Assembly: GCA_016649475.1 (NCBI GenBank)
Contig: JAENXP010000218.1
Span: 1-5,372 of the forward strand
Length of the DNA stretch: 5,372 nt
From: Burkholderiales bacterium
GTDB lineage: Bacteria; Pseudomonadota; Gammaproteobacteria; Burkholderiales; SG8-39
Direction: 5' to 3'
Shown: positions 5,350-5,372 of the stretch, piece by piece
How positions within the stretch are numbered: position 1 is the first letter of the stretch
Layout of the letters: each line of letters opens with the position of its first letter
Position numbers and translations under genes: made by a program
The notes under the pieces: generated by a model
Told to the model about the DNA's origin: nothing
Seen by the model: the letters and a program-made list of their open reading frames with translations, nothing else
Database searches by the model: none

Positions 5350-5372
5350 CTGTCTCTTATACACATCTGACG
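5350..5372. other. Nextera/Tn5 sequencing adapter remnant (artefact)
   Basis: The 19 bases CTGTCTCTTATACACATCT are the Tn5 mosaic end as it appears in read-through of Nextera libraries, and the following GACG is the start of the Read 1-side adapter. These bases are not genomic. Read on the minus strand they give MCIRDS, a known false N-terminus in database proteins. Confidence 0.98.

Noticed and set aside
5142..5366. Open frame beginning MCIRDS at the right end
   Set aside because: Its start is encoded by the Nextera adapter and its frame is not that of the YjgR-like protein.

Overview
The window is GC-rich bacterial DNA, most likely from a proteobacterium (probably beta- or gammaproteobacterial; this rests on protein family resemblance only). 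It carries six protein genes, all on the minus strand, with short gaps of 52 to 212 bases. No RNA gene, insertion sequence, CRISPR array or phage module is visible. The right end is not genomic: the last 23 bases are Nextera/Tn5 sequencing adapter, so the contig was cut there inside a gene.

In the direction of transcription (right to left) the genes are: the C-terminal part of a YjgR/HerA-like (DUF853) ATPase (4793-5349, cut by the adapter junction); a GTG-initiated EamA/DMT-family transporter (3835-4740); a short-chain dehydrogenase/reductase with an altered catalytic tetrad (2925-3704); a soluble PAS-domain histidine kinase (1646-2797); a FixJ/NarL-type response regulator (813-1460); and a Crp/Fnr-family regulator cut by the left edge (1-600).

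The left half is a regulatory block: sensor kinase, response regulator and Crp/Fnr-type regulator in the same order of logic as the FixL-FixJ-FixK cascade. The 185-base gap before the response regulator holds two near-identical 14-bp sites of the FNR/FixK type (TTGA-N6-TCAA), 34 bp apart. The nearer one lies about 41 bp upstream of a plausible transcription start. The Crp/Fnr protein next door has an FNR-like rather than CRP-like recognition helix as far as it can be read, and keeps three of the four FNR cluster cysteines. A feedback loop in which this protein, or another FNR-type protein, controls the response regulator is therefore a concrete hypothesis. The kinase's PAS domain lacks the histidine FixL uses to bind heme, so its signal is probably not O2 sensed through heme.

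The right half (ATPase, transporter, SDR) looks like ordinary chromosomal housekeeping and accessory genes. The SDR is preceded by two abutting palindromes that look like an operator, and followed by a 9-bp hairpin that separates it from the kinase. I found no clear evidence of a wholly new system. The regulatory wiring of the left half is the part most worth following up.
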